Shown here: positions 45,948-55,830 of the stretch, in pieces | Position numbering within the stretch: the first letter of the stretch is position 1 | Layout of the letters: every line of letters starts with the position of its first letter | Assembly (NCBI RefSeq): GCF_900115305.1 | Contig: NZ_FOVW01000006.1 | Location: 124,001-188,000, forward strand | Direction of reading: 5' to 3' | DNA: 64,000 bases | Source: Algoriphagus ornithinivorans | GTDB taxonomy: Bacteria > Bacteroidota > Bacteroidia > Cytophagales > Cyclobacteriaceae | Program-made: the position numbers and the translations under genes | Notes under the pieces: model-generated | The model's database searches: none | The model's input: the letters and a program-made list of their open reading frames with translations, nothing else | Told to the model about the DNA's origin: nothing

Positions 45948-46158
45948 GTCCGCACTAATTAAAGTTTTTAAAAAGCTCGAAATTTCTCTTTATCCCGTTT
46001 TTCAATATAGTTTTATTAGATTTCTTTTTAGTCTTTCCATGTGAAGGCAAAAAAATTAGATCTTTTTGTTTTTTTAAGTTGTTTCTGATAGCTACCAGGA
46101 TATATGCTGGTCTAATCTATAATTAATACCATCAACCGCCAATGAGTCAAACGACTTC

Positions 46159-46809
46159 TTACATATTGTATTTTTCTTTAAGTCCAAGTTTTTCAATGCG
46201 CGAATTAATTGCTCCATTATTACGACCAAAAATCTCAATTAACTCTGAAATTGACTTTCCTTCGCAAAAATATAATTCCAATTGCTCGTCATCTTCTTTC
46301 GCCCATCTTTCATACGCATTTTTATATTTTCTCTGCTTCTCCGATTTCGAGTACGCTTTAGTTTCACCACGTTTTCCTTTAATACTATATTTAGGTTTCA
46401 ATTTATCAAATAACCTTTCTTCAAGTTCTTTACGTCCCAGGTCAACTAAAATATAGGACATTGTTAAATGGTTAATTATTAGATCATTCAAAAGCAGCTC
46501 AATGTCATCTGTGAAGCTTTTTCGCGCACTTGCTTTTTCATAATTTGGCAGTTCAGAGAAGTGAGAATTTCCCAAATTTCTTCTAACTGTTTGATTTTTA
46601 GTATTTAAAATGTCAGCCATTCTACCTTTCAGACTTCCTGTTTCTCCTATGTAACATATCTCTCCATCTTCTCTAAAAAGATACACAGCCGATTCGCTAG
46701 GAAATGAATTTGCCCATTTACGAGTTAATTCAATTGCGTGTCTCTCCGATTCAATCAGCAATTTATGTTCAAGCTTAAGCAAATATTCTTCTATTTCCGT
46801 TTTGGTCAT
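46159..46809 (-). CDS. GIY-YIG nuclease with C-terminal helix-turn-helix
   Basis: The 216-residue protein has a GIY-YIG-type core: VYLF (42-45), CYIGETG (52-58) and Arg63 in SLKGRMADIL, with a later glutamate in the RKELEERLFDKL helix. This matches small single-strand-cutting nucleases. The C terminus (about 165-210) WAKEDDEQLELYFCEGKSIS and ELIEIFGRNNGAINSRIEKL is a Myb/SANT-like helix-turn-helix. Combination of a nuclease with such a motif suggests sequence-specific action. It is upstream of the restriction operon on the same strand, about 210 bases from the decayed regulator. Confidence 0.8.
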   Translation of the reverse strand: MTKTEIEEYLLKLEHKLLIESERHAIELTRKWANSFPSESAVYLFREDGEICYIGETGSLKGRMADILNTKNQTVRRNLGNSHFSELPNYEKASARKSFTDDIELLLNDLIINHLTMSYILVDLGRKELEERLFDKLKPKYSIKGKRGETKAYSKSEKQRKYKNAYERWAKEDDEQLELYFCEGKSISELIEIFGRNNGAINSRIEKLGLKEKYNM

Positions 46810-47392
46810 TTAGATTACTATTTCTTAATATGATAGGTAAAGGCTAATTAATACTTTCAATAATATCTTTGCCTTTGTCTTCGGTTCCTCAAATCTTAAC
46901 CCGAAAAATTCTCCTTTTCCCTTTTTGATTTACGTTTGGACCTAATAGGATTTGAAAAATTAAAATCTCTCCGACACATCGAACTTTATTTTCAAACCCA
47001 ACTACACCGAATCAGCTTTCGGTTAATGTGGTCAAATCTCGGAAAAACAGCTTCATCCCAAAACTCTACAAAGAATCTGAACTAAAAATAAAGATTTTGG
47101 AAAAAAGTCTACCAACCTTTTGAAAAAATTTTTCGTTTTCAGTGGTGAAATGAATATGGATTACTTTGAATAGTAACATTCGCTGATTTTACTATATTTA
47201 TTCTAGCTGGAAGTTGGAAGTATTCGGATTCTGAACCTTTTGCTTAATTTCAGTAATTCCATTCTATTACTTTATTAAATCCCTCCGTGAGATCAGACAG
47301 GAAGCAATTGGGAGGCAAAGCAGAATAAGGAAAATACTGCTTTCAGAAAAGCAGCTTAACAAAATCTCTCTACTCATTGACAGACTTATTTT
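46810..47392. other. 583-base noncoding stretch at the island edge
   Basis: This AT-rich stretch between the GIY-YIG gene and the phosphoesterase-like gene holds no frame with recognisable similarity. A small hairpin (47337-47354) is listed separately. No tRNA, direct repeat or integrase-type gene was found that would identify an attachment site. Confidence 0.4.
47335..47354 (-). terminator. Weak terminator candidate after the phosphoesterase-like gene
   Basis: CTGCTTT (47337-47343) pairs with AAAGCAG (47348-47354). On the minus strand only TATTTT follows, so strength is doubtful. Confidence 0.4.
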
Positions 47393-50300
47393 TCAATCCA
47401 ACTTGATCAATTTACCTATCAACACTTTTTGATCAATACTGAAGACCATGACGCTATAAGTACCGGAAGGCAAAAGGCTTACATCTAAATTGATTTCACT
47501 CAAATTAGCGCTTATTAGAATAATTTGCTGACTTACATTTTTTCCTGAAAGATCGAAAATAGAGACAGTATTGGAGTCTAGCTCCCATTCACCTTCCGCC
47601 ATTAATTTGACATGGTTCTTCGCTGGATTGGGATAAACTTTCAGGTTTTCCACTAGCAACTTACCTCCAGGCAAGCCCGCTATAGTCATCACAACTTCTT
47701 TCAACATCGCTGTGCACCCTACTTCATTGGTGACCTGAACTTTATAGGTACCCATAGCAGTAACTTTCAGCTCTCTTTGGGTAGCCCCAGCAATTTTTTC
47801 TCCATCCTTAAACCATTGATAGGAAGCCATTCCCTCCGGCGCCCTTAGGATATCTCCATCCACTTTAATCTCACCACCAGGGCTTTCTTTTAGGCTAACT
47901 TCCAAAGGCAAACTTTCCGATAGACAAGCACCGATATATCGAATTACCGCTTGATACTTCCCCCCTTCTTTGATTTCAAGCTTTTTACTTTTCTCGCCGA
48001 CTATTTCCTGACCGTTTCTAAACCACTTCAGCACCTCAAAATCCTGAGTACTTTCAACCTCCAGAATACCAGTTGCTCCTGCACAAAGCGCTTGATTTCC
48101 CACCACTTTTGGTTTAGCGGTTTCTACTCCCACTACCTTCACCTGAGTGGTAGCTTCTTTGATATTGCCGGAAGGATCTTTTGCAGTTACTTTCACTGGA
48201 ATGGTTTTCCCAATGTCCTCGCAACCAAACTCTGATCTACTTAAAGTCAAAGAACTGATAGAGCATATATCTCTGGCTTCAATGACCAGATCAGATGTTT
48301 TCAAAATCCCTTTTCCCGTTTCCAGTTTCACCTCCAATTGGAATGATTCTTTGACTGTTAAAACCGGAGCTAGCGTATCTTTGACAAGCACAATGATCGT
48401 GTACTCAGAAAGCAGATCATTTCCTGATTTGATCTCCAATTTGACTTCATTGGTTCCTACATTTTCACAGGTGAAGCGATTTTTTGAAAAAATGTAGGTG
48501 TATTTTTCAAGTTCAGCATTCCAATTATCAAATAGTGATTTTGGGCCTAGCTCAGCAATTCCATTGGGATTCAAAATCAGGATGATTTCTTTTTTAATCA
48601 CCGCAAATGGATCATCGCCTTGAGTTAGACTTGTTTTCTTACTGAATACAGGACATCCATTGGGCAAGGGTTTTACTTTGGTGAAATACTGACCTGGCTT
48701 AGATACTTCTATACTTTTCCCAAATTGGTTTGCAATCACCTCCTCATTGTAATACCATGCCAAGACCTCATAATCAAATTCATTACCCAAAGTCACCAAC
48801 TTTTGCTGGCCAAAAGGAATTTGAGTTCCTGAAGCAGGACTAATAGACAATTCCTTGGATTGGAAAGATTGGAGTTCGAATTCAACTTCAATGAAAGACT
48901 GATTCCCGGATGAGTCAATGCCGAAGATTTTCACCACATGCTTCTTTCCAACATCCTCACAGGTAAAGCTTTGCTTGCTTAATTCGTATCTGATCTCTCC
49001 GCAATTATCAAAAGCCGAGGCTAGGAAGTCTTCTGGTTTTAACTCCAGTTTTCCCACAATCAGATCCAATTTTTGGGTCGGTGTTTTACCAACCAATTTT
49101 GGAGGAATTTTATCCAGCACAGCGACAAGCACCACTTTGGTCCAAGTATTTCCTTTATCATCCTTTACTTGGATTTCCACCTCACTCCCAGCCAAATCGG
49201 CACAGGAAAAATTGATATCTCTGGAAAAGGTAATTGTCCAATTTGCCTGAATGGTGTTGTTGAAATAATCTTGAGTTTTGGTATTTGCATTTCCGTTCTC
49301 ATTTAACTCAACAGTAATTTTCTCCTTGAATTGAGGAGCAATCACTTCGCTGGTTTGGGAAAGCTCAACCATCACTCTAAAAGAATCTCCATAGACTCTT
49401 CGCTCTACCTTTTCAAGATCATAATTGCTATTCAGCACAGGGAATGCATAAACAGGATCAAAGTCAATCTGGGCAAATGTCTTTCCTCCGTCTTGGATCT
49501 TTTTCAGATTGACTTCCAAATGTCCATAGTGTTTCCCCCCATCTTTTAAAAGAGGAGTAGCTCCGGAAGTGTCCCATTGTTCGGGTTCATTCTGATCAGC
49601 TGTCCATTTTTTATAAGGATTATAATTGAGTAACTCCAGCGGATTTCTGAGCCAATTTCGCTTTTCTCCCCGCATTCCATCACCCGCAACTCCTACATCA
49701 TAGTACAAGACTCCTTTTCCATCCCCATCCAAATCTACCAGGCTTCTCTCAAATAGCTCATCATGTCCTGCCAATACAGCTATTACCCCATTGGCTTCAA
49801 AAAGTGGATGTAATACTCTCAATGGAGTTCCTCCTTGACCGGTAGCCAATTCATGATTCATAGGAACTCCATGCTCACCCGAACTAAAAGGAATATGATG
49901 AAACTGCACAAAAATCAACTGACCGGCTTCTTTTGCGCTTTTCAAATTTGCCTCTAACCAAACATATTGCTCTGAACCCGGACCAAAGCCACTCAAATCC
50001 GTTCCTCCTGCTGCGGCATATTGTGAGGCGGTAAAGTTTTCCTGAGTATCTGTTCCATCCACAGTATATTCCTGGTTTTTCAGTCTGGAATTCTCTGGAA
50101 AATCACTGCGGCTTTGATCAGGTGTGCCATTGGAGGAATCTAGTGTCAAAATAGTCACAGGACCATAATCTACTCTGTAATAGCTCTGCCTATGCTTCTG
50201 TAAGGGATCTGATGAAGGTGTTTCAAAATAGGCATGAAAGCGTTTTCTTCCCACCACTGGAGCAAACTGACCATTTTCATTATTCCCATATCCCCCACTG

Positions 50301-51115
50301 ATACCACCAAAATTTTCCCAATTACCCAAAGCAGGAATGATGGGATACTTGCTCAAGCCATTATCAAAATCCCCCGCATTATGTCTCCAAAATTCATCCC
50401 ATGCTGGCTGGTAACCTCCTCCCTGAACCAAGTCACCCGGCATCACAATGAAGTTGGGGTTTCTGGAATTGATGATTTTCAGATTTTGGGCATAGCCTTC
50501 TTTTTCAGTTAAGGCATAGTTGAGAATAGGTATCCCCTGTTCTACAGTTACTCCAAACTTATCCTTCCATTTACTGGAATTGGCGGAGGGTCTATAACTC
50601 AAGTCTCTGGGAAACCACGCTCTTCGATTGACTCTACCCAATGGCTCTGTTTCGCTATCGGATAATGCTATAAATCGAATATTTTCCCAATTACTTTTAT
50701 CTGGCGCTGTGGTGAAATTTGACTCAAATACGGCCCCATTCCGAATAACTTGGTAACGATAGGTATGATTTGTTTTGAGGTTGGTTAGCTGAACTCTAAA
50801 CCTAAATACCTGAGCCTGATAAAGCCAACTGCCCTTATCCAAGCCATCAATACTTTGGTTTAATTCTTGGCTGGTGTAAAAAATTTCCGGTACCTCTTCC
50901 CCATTGATTGTTTGACTCAAAACCAGGGTTCCCTGATTATCAAAAACCTTAATTTCAGAGGCTGTATTGGAACTGGTAAACCAGGATATCTGAACTTTTC
51001 CATCCTGGAAAACCTGCAAGTAGGGTTTTACACGGAATGTAGGTTCTGCAACTCTAACAAAAGAGCCTGAAAAGATTAAGAAAGCCAGGAAAAATAAAAA
51101 TCTAAGCGGTTTCAT
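47393..51115 (-). CDS. Secreted metallophosphoesterase-like protein with T9SS sorting domain
   Basis: The 1240-residue exported protein has a signal peptide, a fibronectin-like domain of purple acid phosphatases (about 25-135) and a metallophosphoesterase domain: SDSE (152-155), GDLV (227-230), GNWEN (264-268), FVQFHHIPFSSGEHG and AGHDELFE. Several residues that are His in active members (DxH, GNHE, GHxH) are replaced, so activity is uncertain. Four Ig-like modules follow, each with FxCxDxG and DxSGN phrases, then PKD-like repeats. The end is a type A sorting domain (VYPNPAKNHVKLMAEG), so the protein is secreted through the type IX system. It follows the DUF1573 gene by 38 bases. Confidence 0.9.
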   Translation of the reverse strand: MKPLRFLFFLAFLIFSGSFVRVAEPTFRVKPYLQVFQDGKVQISWFTSSNTASEIKVFDNQGTLVLSQTINGEEVPEIFYTSQELNQSIDGLDKGSWLYQAQVFRFRVQLTNLKTNHTYRYQVIRNGAVFESNFTTAPDKSNWENIRFIALSDSETEPLGRVNRRAWFPRDLSYRPSANSSKWKDKFGVTVEQGIPILNYALTEKEGYAQNLKIINSRNPNFIVMPGDLVQGGGYQPAWDEFWRHNAGDFDNGLSKYPIIPALGNWENFGGISGGYGNNENGQFAPVVGRKRFHAYFETPSSDPLQKHRQSYYRVDYGPVTILTLDSSNGTPDQSRSDFPENSRLKNQEYTVDGTDTQENFTASQYAAAGGTDLSGFGPGSEQYVWLEANLKSAKEAGQLIFVQFHHIPFSSGEHGVPMNHELATGQGGTPLRVLHPLFEANGVIAVLAGHDELFERSLVDLDGDGKGVLYYDVGVAGDGMRGEKRNWLRNPLELLNYNPYKKWTADQNEPEQWDTSGATPLLKDGGKHYGHLEVNLKKIQDGGKTFAQIDFDPVYAFPVLNSNYDLEKVERRVYGDSFRVMVELSQTSEVIAPQFKEKITVELNENGNANTKTQDYFNNTIQANWTITFSRDINFSCADLAGSEVEIQVKDDKGNTWTKVVLVAVLDKIPPKLVGKTPTQKLDLIVGKLELKPEDFLASAFDNCGEIRYELSKQSFTCEDVGKKHVVKIFGIDSSGNQSFIEVEFELQSFQSKELSISPASGTQIPFGQQKLVTLGNEFDYEVLAWYYNEEVIANQFGKSIEVSKPGQYFTKVKPLPNGCPVFSKKTSLTQGDDPFAVIKKEIILILNPNGIAELGPKSLFDNWNAELEKYTYIFSKNRFTCENVGTNEVKLEIKSGNDLLSEYTIIVLVKDTLAPVLTVKESFQLEVKLETGKGILKTSDLVIEARDICSISSLTLSRSEFGCEDIGKTIPVKVTAKDPSGNIKEATTQVKVVGVETAKPKVVGNQALCAGATGILEVESTQDFEVLKWFRNGQEIVGEKSKKLEIKEGGKYQAVIRYIGACLSESLPLEVSLKESPGGEIKVDGDILRAPEGMASYQWFKDGEKIAGATQRELKVTAMGTYKVQVTNEVGCTAMLKEVVMTIAGLPGGKLLVENLKVYPNPAKNHVKLMAEGEWELDSNTVSIFDLSGKNVSQQIILISANLSEINLDVSLLPSGTYSVMVFSIDQKVLIGKLIKLD

Positions 51116-51153
51116 AGCGCAGAATTTAATGAAAAACCCACTCAGAATTCCTC

Positions 51154-52236
51154 CTATTTAACCCTGGATTTAAGTATCAATGATTGAACAGGGTTTAAGG
51201 GATCATTGCTGAAAATGTAAATATTCCTTTGATCTATTCCTTTTCTTCCTTTAGGGTCAAAGGTAATTTGTAATTCAACAGTCTCCCCGGGATTAATCTG
51301 AGTTTTTGGTAAACTTAAAGTTAAGCAATTACAATTACCCTGTACCTTTCTTATTTCCAAAATTTCTTTTCCCTTGTTTGTGAGACTCACTGTTTTGTTC
51401 ACAATTTCATTAGCGGGGATTTCTTTCAGATCGATTTCCACAGGGCTAATGGATAAATTAGCTACACTCCCTAGCTCCTCTCTGGAGAATGGAGGAAAGT
51501 ATTCGAATATATTGGCAATAATTTCCAAGCTGATTTCCTCTCCATTTCTGAAGGAAAACTGAAATTGATCTTCAAAAAAACCTAAATCATTTTTCTTGTC
51601 ACCATAATAGACCAGTTTCAAAATACCTCTTTCATTCGACCTTACAGAATCATACTCCATAGAAAGCTGAATATGTTCCGGTCCTTTATACTGAAACTGT
51701 TTGCTATTCAGCGTTTTTTTGGAAAAGTTATAAAACTCAATCTCCTTGATTTTAGGCTCATTTGTAAAAACATCCCCCATATTGACTTTATCGAGTCTAA
51801 AGCCTACTCCTTGTTGTTTTTTGGGATATTCAAGTTCGGGATTCTGAGGATACGGGATAGCTGTTCCTTCAATAAAAAGTGTATCGGAAGTTCCGGCAAG
51901 ATTGCCTTTTACTACAATCATTCTGGAGAAAAAGCCTGCTGCAGAACTGGGATCCAAAGAAACAATCACAGAACCCTTTTCCCCTACTTTCAAACTATCC
52001 TGGGTAAAGTCGACGGTGGTACATCCACAATCGGTATATACTTTTTCAATTACAAAAATCGAATCCTGGGTATGGGTGAATTTAAACTCAGCGGTCACAG
52101 GACCTTGCTCTTCCAGAATAGTACCCAAATCGATTTTATTGATCTCCCAAATTAATTTAGGAGTCTGAGCCTTACCAATTTGTGACCCAAAAATGAAAAT
52201 CAGGCAGCTGAAAAGGGTTTTTATATTCGTATTCAT
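51154..52236 (-). CDS. DUF1573 protein with two domains
   Basis: The 360-residue exported protein has a signal peptide (1-23) and two Ig-like DUF1573 domains (about 27-135 and 255-360). The hallmark CGCTTVDF occurs in the first; the second has the related CNCLTLSLPK and the end phrase IFSNDPLNP. The middle (135-250) is a less clear third domain. The family is very common in Bacteroidota and of unknown role, probably in cell-surface protein binding. It leads a two-gene transcript with the phosphoesterase-like gene. Confidence 0.88.
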   Translation of the reverse strand: MNTNIKTLFSCLIFIFGSQIGKAQTPKLIWEINKIDLGTILEEQGPVTAEFKFTHTQDSIFVIEKVYTDCGCTTVDFTQDSLKVGEKGSVIVSLDPSSAAGFFSRMIVVKGNLAGTSDTLFIEGTAIPYPQNPELEYPKKQQGVGFRLDKVNMGDVFTNEPKIKEIEFYNFSKKTLNSKQFQYKGPEHIQLSMEYDSVRSNERGILKLVYYGDKKNDLGFFEDQFQFSFRNGEEISLEIIANIFEYFPPFSREELGSVANLSISPVEIDLKEIPANEIVNKTVSLTNKGKEILEIRKVQGNCNCLTLSLPKTQINPGETVELQITFDPKGRKGIDQRNIYIFSNDPLNPVQSLILKSRVK

Positions 52237-52306
52237 ACCAACAAATAACGTATAAATCCAACCGAATTGTAGGCTGTTTTACTTATTTTGCGCCAAAATT
52301 AGACCA

Positions 52307-53281
52307 ATGGCAAGAGTACTGACAGGAATACAAAGTAGTGGAAGACCCCATTTGGGAAATATTCTTGGGGCAATCGTTCCTGCTATCCAATTAGCGAAGG
52401 AAAACCAGGAAGAATCATACATTTTTATTGCAGATTTTCATTCTTTGACCAGTTCCAAAGACAGCGAGCTTCGTAAGCAGAATACTTTGGCAGTGGCAGC
52501 CGCTTGGTTAGCTTTTGGTCTGGATATTTCAAAGACAGTTTTCTATAGACAATCAAGAAGGCCGGAAGTGGCAGAACTCACTTGGTATTTGAACTGCTTT
52601 ACTCCTTTCCCTATGCTTGCCAATGCACATAGCTTTAAGGATAAATCGGAGCGATTGGCTGATGTAAATGCCGGTCTCTTTACCTATCCTGTTCTGATGG
52701 CTGCGGATATATTATTGTATTCTGCCGATTTGGTGCCAGTTGGGAAAGATCAGATGCAGCATCTTGAGATGACCCGAGATATTGCTTCTACATTCAACAG
52801 GATTATTGGAGAAGATCTTTTGACCATTCCTGAGGCAAGAATTTCAGAATCAGTAAAAACTATCCCTGGAACGGATGGGCAGAAAATGTCCAAATCTTAC
52901 AATAACTACATCGATATTTTCCTTCCTGAAAAGCAGTTGAAAAAGGTGGTCAATACGATTGTCACTGACAGCACTCCTTTGGAAGAGCCTAAGGATCCTG
53001 ATACCTGTAATGTATACAAGTTATATAGCCTTATCGCTTCAGAAACCCAGACTCAAGAAATGAGAGCAAAATATCAGGGTGGAAACTATGGCTATGGACA
53101 TGCCAAAAAGGAATTTTTTGAATTGATCCTAACGAAGTATGCTGAGGAAAGAAAGGCCTTTGACTTTTACATGTCAAACCCCAAAGAAATTGAAGAAAAG
53201 CTGGCGGCAGGCGAAGAAAAGGCCAGGCAGGTAGGGGAAAAGTTACTTAATCAAGTAAGAGAAAAATTAGGGTTTAGGTAA
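52307..53281 (+). CDS. trpS: Tryptophan-tRNA ligase
   Basis: TrpRS charges tRNA-Trp. The 324-residue class I enzyme has the ATP site GRPHLGN (HIGH-like) near the N terminus and KMSKSYNNYIDIF as second signature. Substrate contacts lie in YPVLMAADILLYSADLVPVGKDQMQHLEM. The length is typical of bacterial TrpRS. The third repeat copy starts eight bases after its stop codon, so termination of this transcript is probably provided by that element. Confidence 0.97.
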   Translation: MARVLTGIQSSGRPHLGNILGAIVPAIQLAKENQEESYIFIADFHSLTSSKDSELRKQNTLAVAAAWLAFGLDISKTVFYRQSRRPEVAELTWYLNCFTPFPMLANAHSFKDKSERLADVNAGLFTYPVLMAADILLYSADLVPVGKDQMQHLEMTRDIASTFNRIIGEDLLTIPEARISESVKTIPGTDGQKMSKSYNNYIDIFLPEKQLKKVVNTIVTDSTPLEEPKDPDTCNVYKLYSLIASETQTQEMRAKYQGGNYGYGHAKKEFFELILTKYAEERKAFDFYMSNPKEIEEKLAAGEEKARQVGEKLLNQVREKLGFR

Positions 53282-53288
53282 AAAATAA

Positions 53289-53823
53289 GAGGCTGTCTCA
53301 TTAAAAGCTCCAATGTCAGCCTGAGTCTTAAACATTCTTCGGACATACAAAAAAATGATATGACAGAGTCATCCAAAATGGATTCGTCAATTGTTCTTTT
53401 GCAACAGAAAACCATTCCTTTTAGAAAAAACTTTATAATGAGGACGCGGTGGGCTGACGCAGCAGCGGGCCAGCGTCCGGCCTAGTGCGCCTGCCTGCCA
53501 ACGGCAGGGTTGGAGCTTCCTGGCGCACTTTCTGGCTCAAAAACTTTCGTTTTTGCCCTGTCTTGTCCCGTACGGCTGTCGGGATTGGTTCTTTCGCTTC
53601 AAGGCAAAAGAACAAAGAGAAAAAAGAAAATGATTAATTGAAATAGCAGGATTTTAAGTTATCTAAACTTACTTTCCACAATAAAAAAATCCGAAATAAG
53701 TGAAATTTCGGATTTTAATTAGCAGCTGAATCGAAGGTCATTTCTATCGTTTTGACCTACATTACGAACCTGTACAATTGACTGGACTCTCAATGTGACA
53801 AATTGCACTTTTTAGACAGCTTT
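53289..53823. repeat. Repeat element copy C
   Basis: This 535-bp copy has the left end GAGGCTGTCTCA (53289-53300) and a decayed right end with TTAGACAGC (53812-53820). Inside are GACAGAGTCATCC...GGATTCGTC, the GC-rich core (about 53440-53510), CTTCAAGGCAAAAGAAC and a palindrome around TCCGAAAT (about 53688-53715). Compared with A and B it has about 60 extra bases after the core, with the repeated CCTGCC/GGCAGG hairpin and a CCCGTAC...GTCGGGA hairpin. It lies between trpS and a short protein gene. Copies B and C share orientation; A is inverted. Confidence 0.85.
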
Positions 53824-53990
53824 TTAATTTTATATGAACATCCGCTTTCTTATCAGTAATAAGATTTATATGGCCTAATATTAGCCCAGAGGATCAGAAT
53901 CCGGAAGCTTCGGTCATCGGTCATCGGTCTTCCAATCGGTCAAGCAAAGAAAATATGGTAATTGCCAAGATTGCGGATAATCAGATTATT

Positions 53991-54413
53991 TTATCGGCTT
54001 CTCCAAAGATCTTTTAACTGTCTTCCATTGATCAGCATCACGAATCTAGCTGGATTAGGAACTAGCACAATCCTCACATCCTGCCTGTCAAATTGATCTG
54101 ATTCAATTGGAACGCCTTCTTGACCTCCTACTTCATAACTGATTATACCATTAGCATCCGGTAATAAGGGCTTGTATTTATTAGCGATATAAGCCGTTGG
54201 AAGAAGAATATCAGTATCCGATTTCAACACGGAGTAAATTTTTTCTAATTCTTTTTCTAAAACTTTCTCATAATCCTCATTGAAATCATCCTCCAAGTCA
54301 TGGATCTCCTCTTCAAGATCATCGTAATCTTCATGATTATAATCCATCTGCGCGAGTTGATTTCTTTTTTCAACAATTTCGGTTAGCTCTTTATCCAGCT
54401 TGTCCCAATTCAT
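53991..54413 (-). CDS. Acidic coiled-coil protein of unknown function
   Basis: The 140-residue protein has an acidic helical first half (many D and E, LEEEIHDLEDDFNEDYEKV), then a beta-rich second half with IVLVPNPARFVMLINGRQL. It has no signal peptide or membrane segment. I do not recognise the family. ATG at 54413 is the start; the longer frame begins with TTG at 54443. It follows the repeat copy C on the plus side and lies 80 bases before the MDR oxidoreductase gene in the minus direction. Confidence 0.6.
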   Translation of the reverse strand: MNWDKLDKELTEIVEKRNQLAQMDYNHEDYDDLEEEIHDLEDDFNEDYEKVLEKELEKIYSVLKSDTDILLPTAYIANKYKPLLPDANGIISYEVGGQEGVPIESDQFDRQDVRIVLVPNPARFVMLINGRQLKDLWRSR

Positions 54414-54493
54414 TACGTTCTGTCTTTTTGTTTTAGTTTTCAAAGTACAAAGATGGCCATTCCCTTTTTTTATAAAGAATGATTTGCGAGAAA

Positions 54494-55462
54494 TTAACTC
54501 ACTAAGAGAATTTTTCCATTTCTACCCGGCATTTCATAGGAATTCAGAGCCTCTTTGAATGCTGCCAAAGGGAATTTTCCTGCGATATCAATTTTGGAAT
54601 CATCTTTCATCAAAAAGCCAAAAACTTTCAAAAAGGCCTGACCTCTAGTCTTTGGATCAGTTTCATCCATCCAAGTGCTCAACCAAAATCCCTCAATTTG
54701 AAGGTTATTGAAAATCATTAAACCGCTGTTAACAGGCATATTTTCCAAACTCAATGCCCCAAAAACCATCATTTTCCCTTTAGGGCGAAGTGAAGCTAGT
54801 GCTTTAGCTCCCAAGGTCCCTCCTACCGCATCGAATACCACGTGAACTCCACCATCTGTCTTTTCCGGCAATACTTTTTGTATTTTTTCCTTTTCAGAAT
54901 TGATCACTAAATCTGCACCCATTTTTTCCAAATACTCGATTTGGTCATCATGCCTCACAGTGGCAGCCACCTTGATCCCTCTTTCTTTGGCCATCTGAAG
55001 CGCAAACTTCCCAAATGCAGAAGCTCCTGCTGTGATCAGCAACCAGTCTCCCTCTTTCAGACCTGATTTCTCCAGCATTCCATAAGCCGTCATGGGATTA
55101 ACAAAAGCCTGGCAAGCCACCTCATCCGGCATACCTTCCGGAATGGGGATCGCTAAAGATGCAGGAACACATACATATTCTTTCCAAGTACCGATTGCGG
55201 AAAACATTACTCTGGTCCCTTCTTTCAAAATTCCTCCGGCATCTCCTTTTTCCACAACACCTGCTGCTTCAAATCCAGCACTGCTTGGTAATACCGGAGT
55301 GATTCCATACATCCCTCTGATAAACATGATATCCGATGGGTTGATATTCCTGGCAGTGACTTTAATCAACACTTGGCCTTCTTTAGGCTGAGGCATTGGA
55401 GATTCTTTCAGTTCAAGGACTTCTGATGGAAGACCGGTTTTTTCAAAAATTACTTCTTTCAT
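54494..55462 (-). CDS. MDR-family oxidoreductase (MECR/quinone reductase-like)
   Basis: The 322-residue protein is a zinc-free medium-chain dehydrogenase/reductase with NADP-binding fold. The N-terminal phrase NINPSDIMFIRGMYG is typical of mitochondrial enoyl-[acyl carrier protein] reductases and quinone reductases; the nucleotide site is LLITAGASAFGKFALQMAK. Further phrases are VHVVFDAVGG and KGKMMVFGAL. Zinc ligand cysteines are absent. Its substrate is uncertain: enoyl-CoA/ACP or quinone. It lies before the fatty-acid type operon at 55831 but on the opposite strand. Confidence 0.85.
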   Translation of the reverse strand: MKEVIFEKTGLPSEVLELKESPMPQPKEGQVLIKVTARNINPSDIMFIRGMYGITPVLPSSAGFEAAGVVEKGDAGGILKEGTRVMFSAIGTWKEYVCVPASLAIPIPEGMPDEVACQAFVNPMTAYGMLEKSGLKEGDWLLITAGASAFGKFALQMAKERGIKVAATVRHDDQIEYLEKMGADLVINSEKEKIQKVLPEKTDGGVHVVFDAVGGTLGAKALASLRPKGKMMVFGALSLENMPVNSGLMIFNNLQIEGFWLSTWMDETDPKTRGQAFLKVFGFLMKDDSKIDIAGKFPLAAFKEALNSYEMPGRNGKILLVS

Positions 55463-55830
55463 CTGTTAATAATATTATGTTTTTCGTTTTAATAATTTGG
55501 ATTAGATAATCACTCTGGAAGTTCTATCAATTTCTGAATGACTGTTCAACATTTAATTAGTTTCAAATACAAGAAAATCAAGATCCTTGGATGCCTTTCT
55601 TTCTGGTTTTCAGATCTATCAATTTTTTCTAGAATAAAATTTACTTCCTACCATTTTCCCTCTGGCCAAAAGATTTTGTTTTCCAAAAACTGCAAATCAG
55701 GTCGCCAAACAATTTTCTCCAGACAATTCAGGAAAAAATAAGAACTAAAACTAGGAATATATTAGCTGATAGCCCTACCATCAGCCCGATTTTTTTCTAT
55801 CTTGAACAAGAGATAAAAAATAAACTTTCA
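55463..55830. other. 368-base noncoding region between divergent genes
   Basis: AT-rich, without an open frame of note. A weak inverted repeat GCTGAT...ATCAGC (55765-55785), followed by a T run, is 45 bases before the SDR start. It could be part of the promoter or operator of the operon at 55831. No TAnnTTTG match was found. Confidence 0.35.

Noticed and set aside
45737..45958. 73-codon plus frame upstream of hsdR
   Set aside because: It is antisense to the decayed XRE regulator, which shows clear family similarity in its own frame.
53433..53615. 60-codon minus frame in repeat copy C
   Set aside because: It runs through the GC-rich core and inserts found only in this copy, and has no similarity to any family.
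53911..53942. Short tandem repeat CGGTCAT twice plus two CGGTC
   Set aside because: It is only two full units long and lies in noncoding DNA; too short to support a function or an array.
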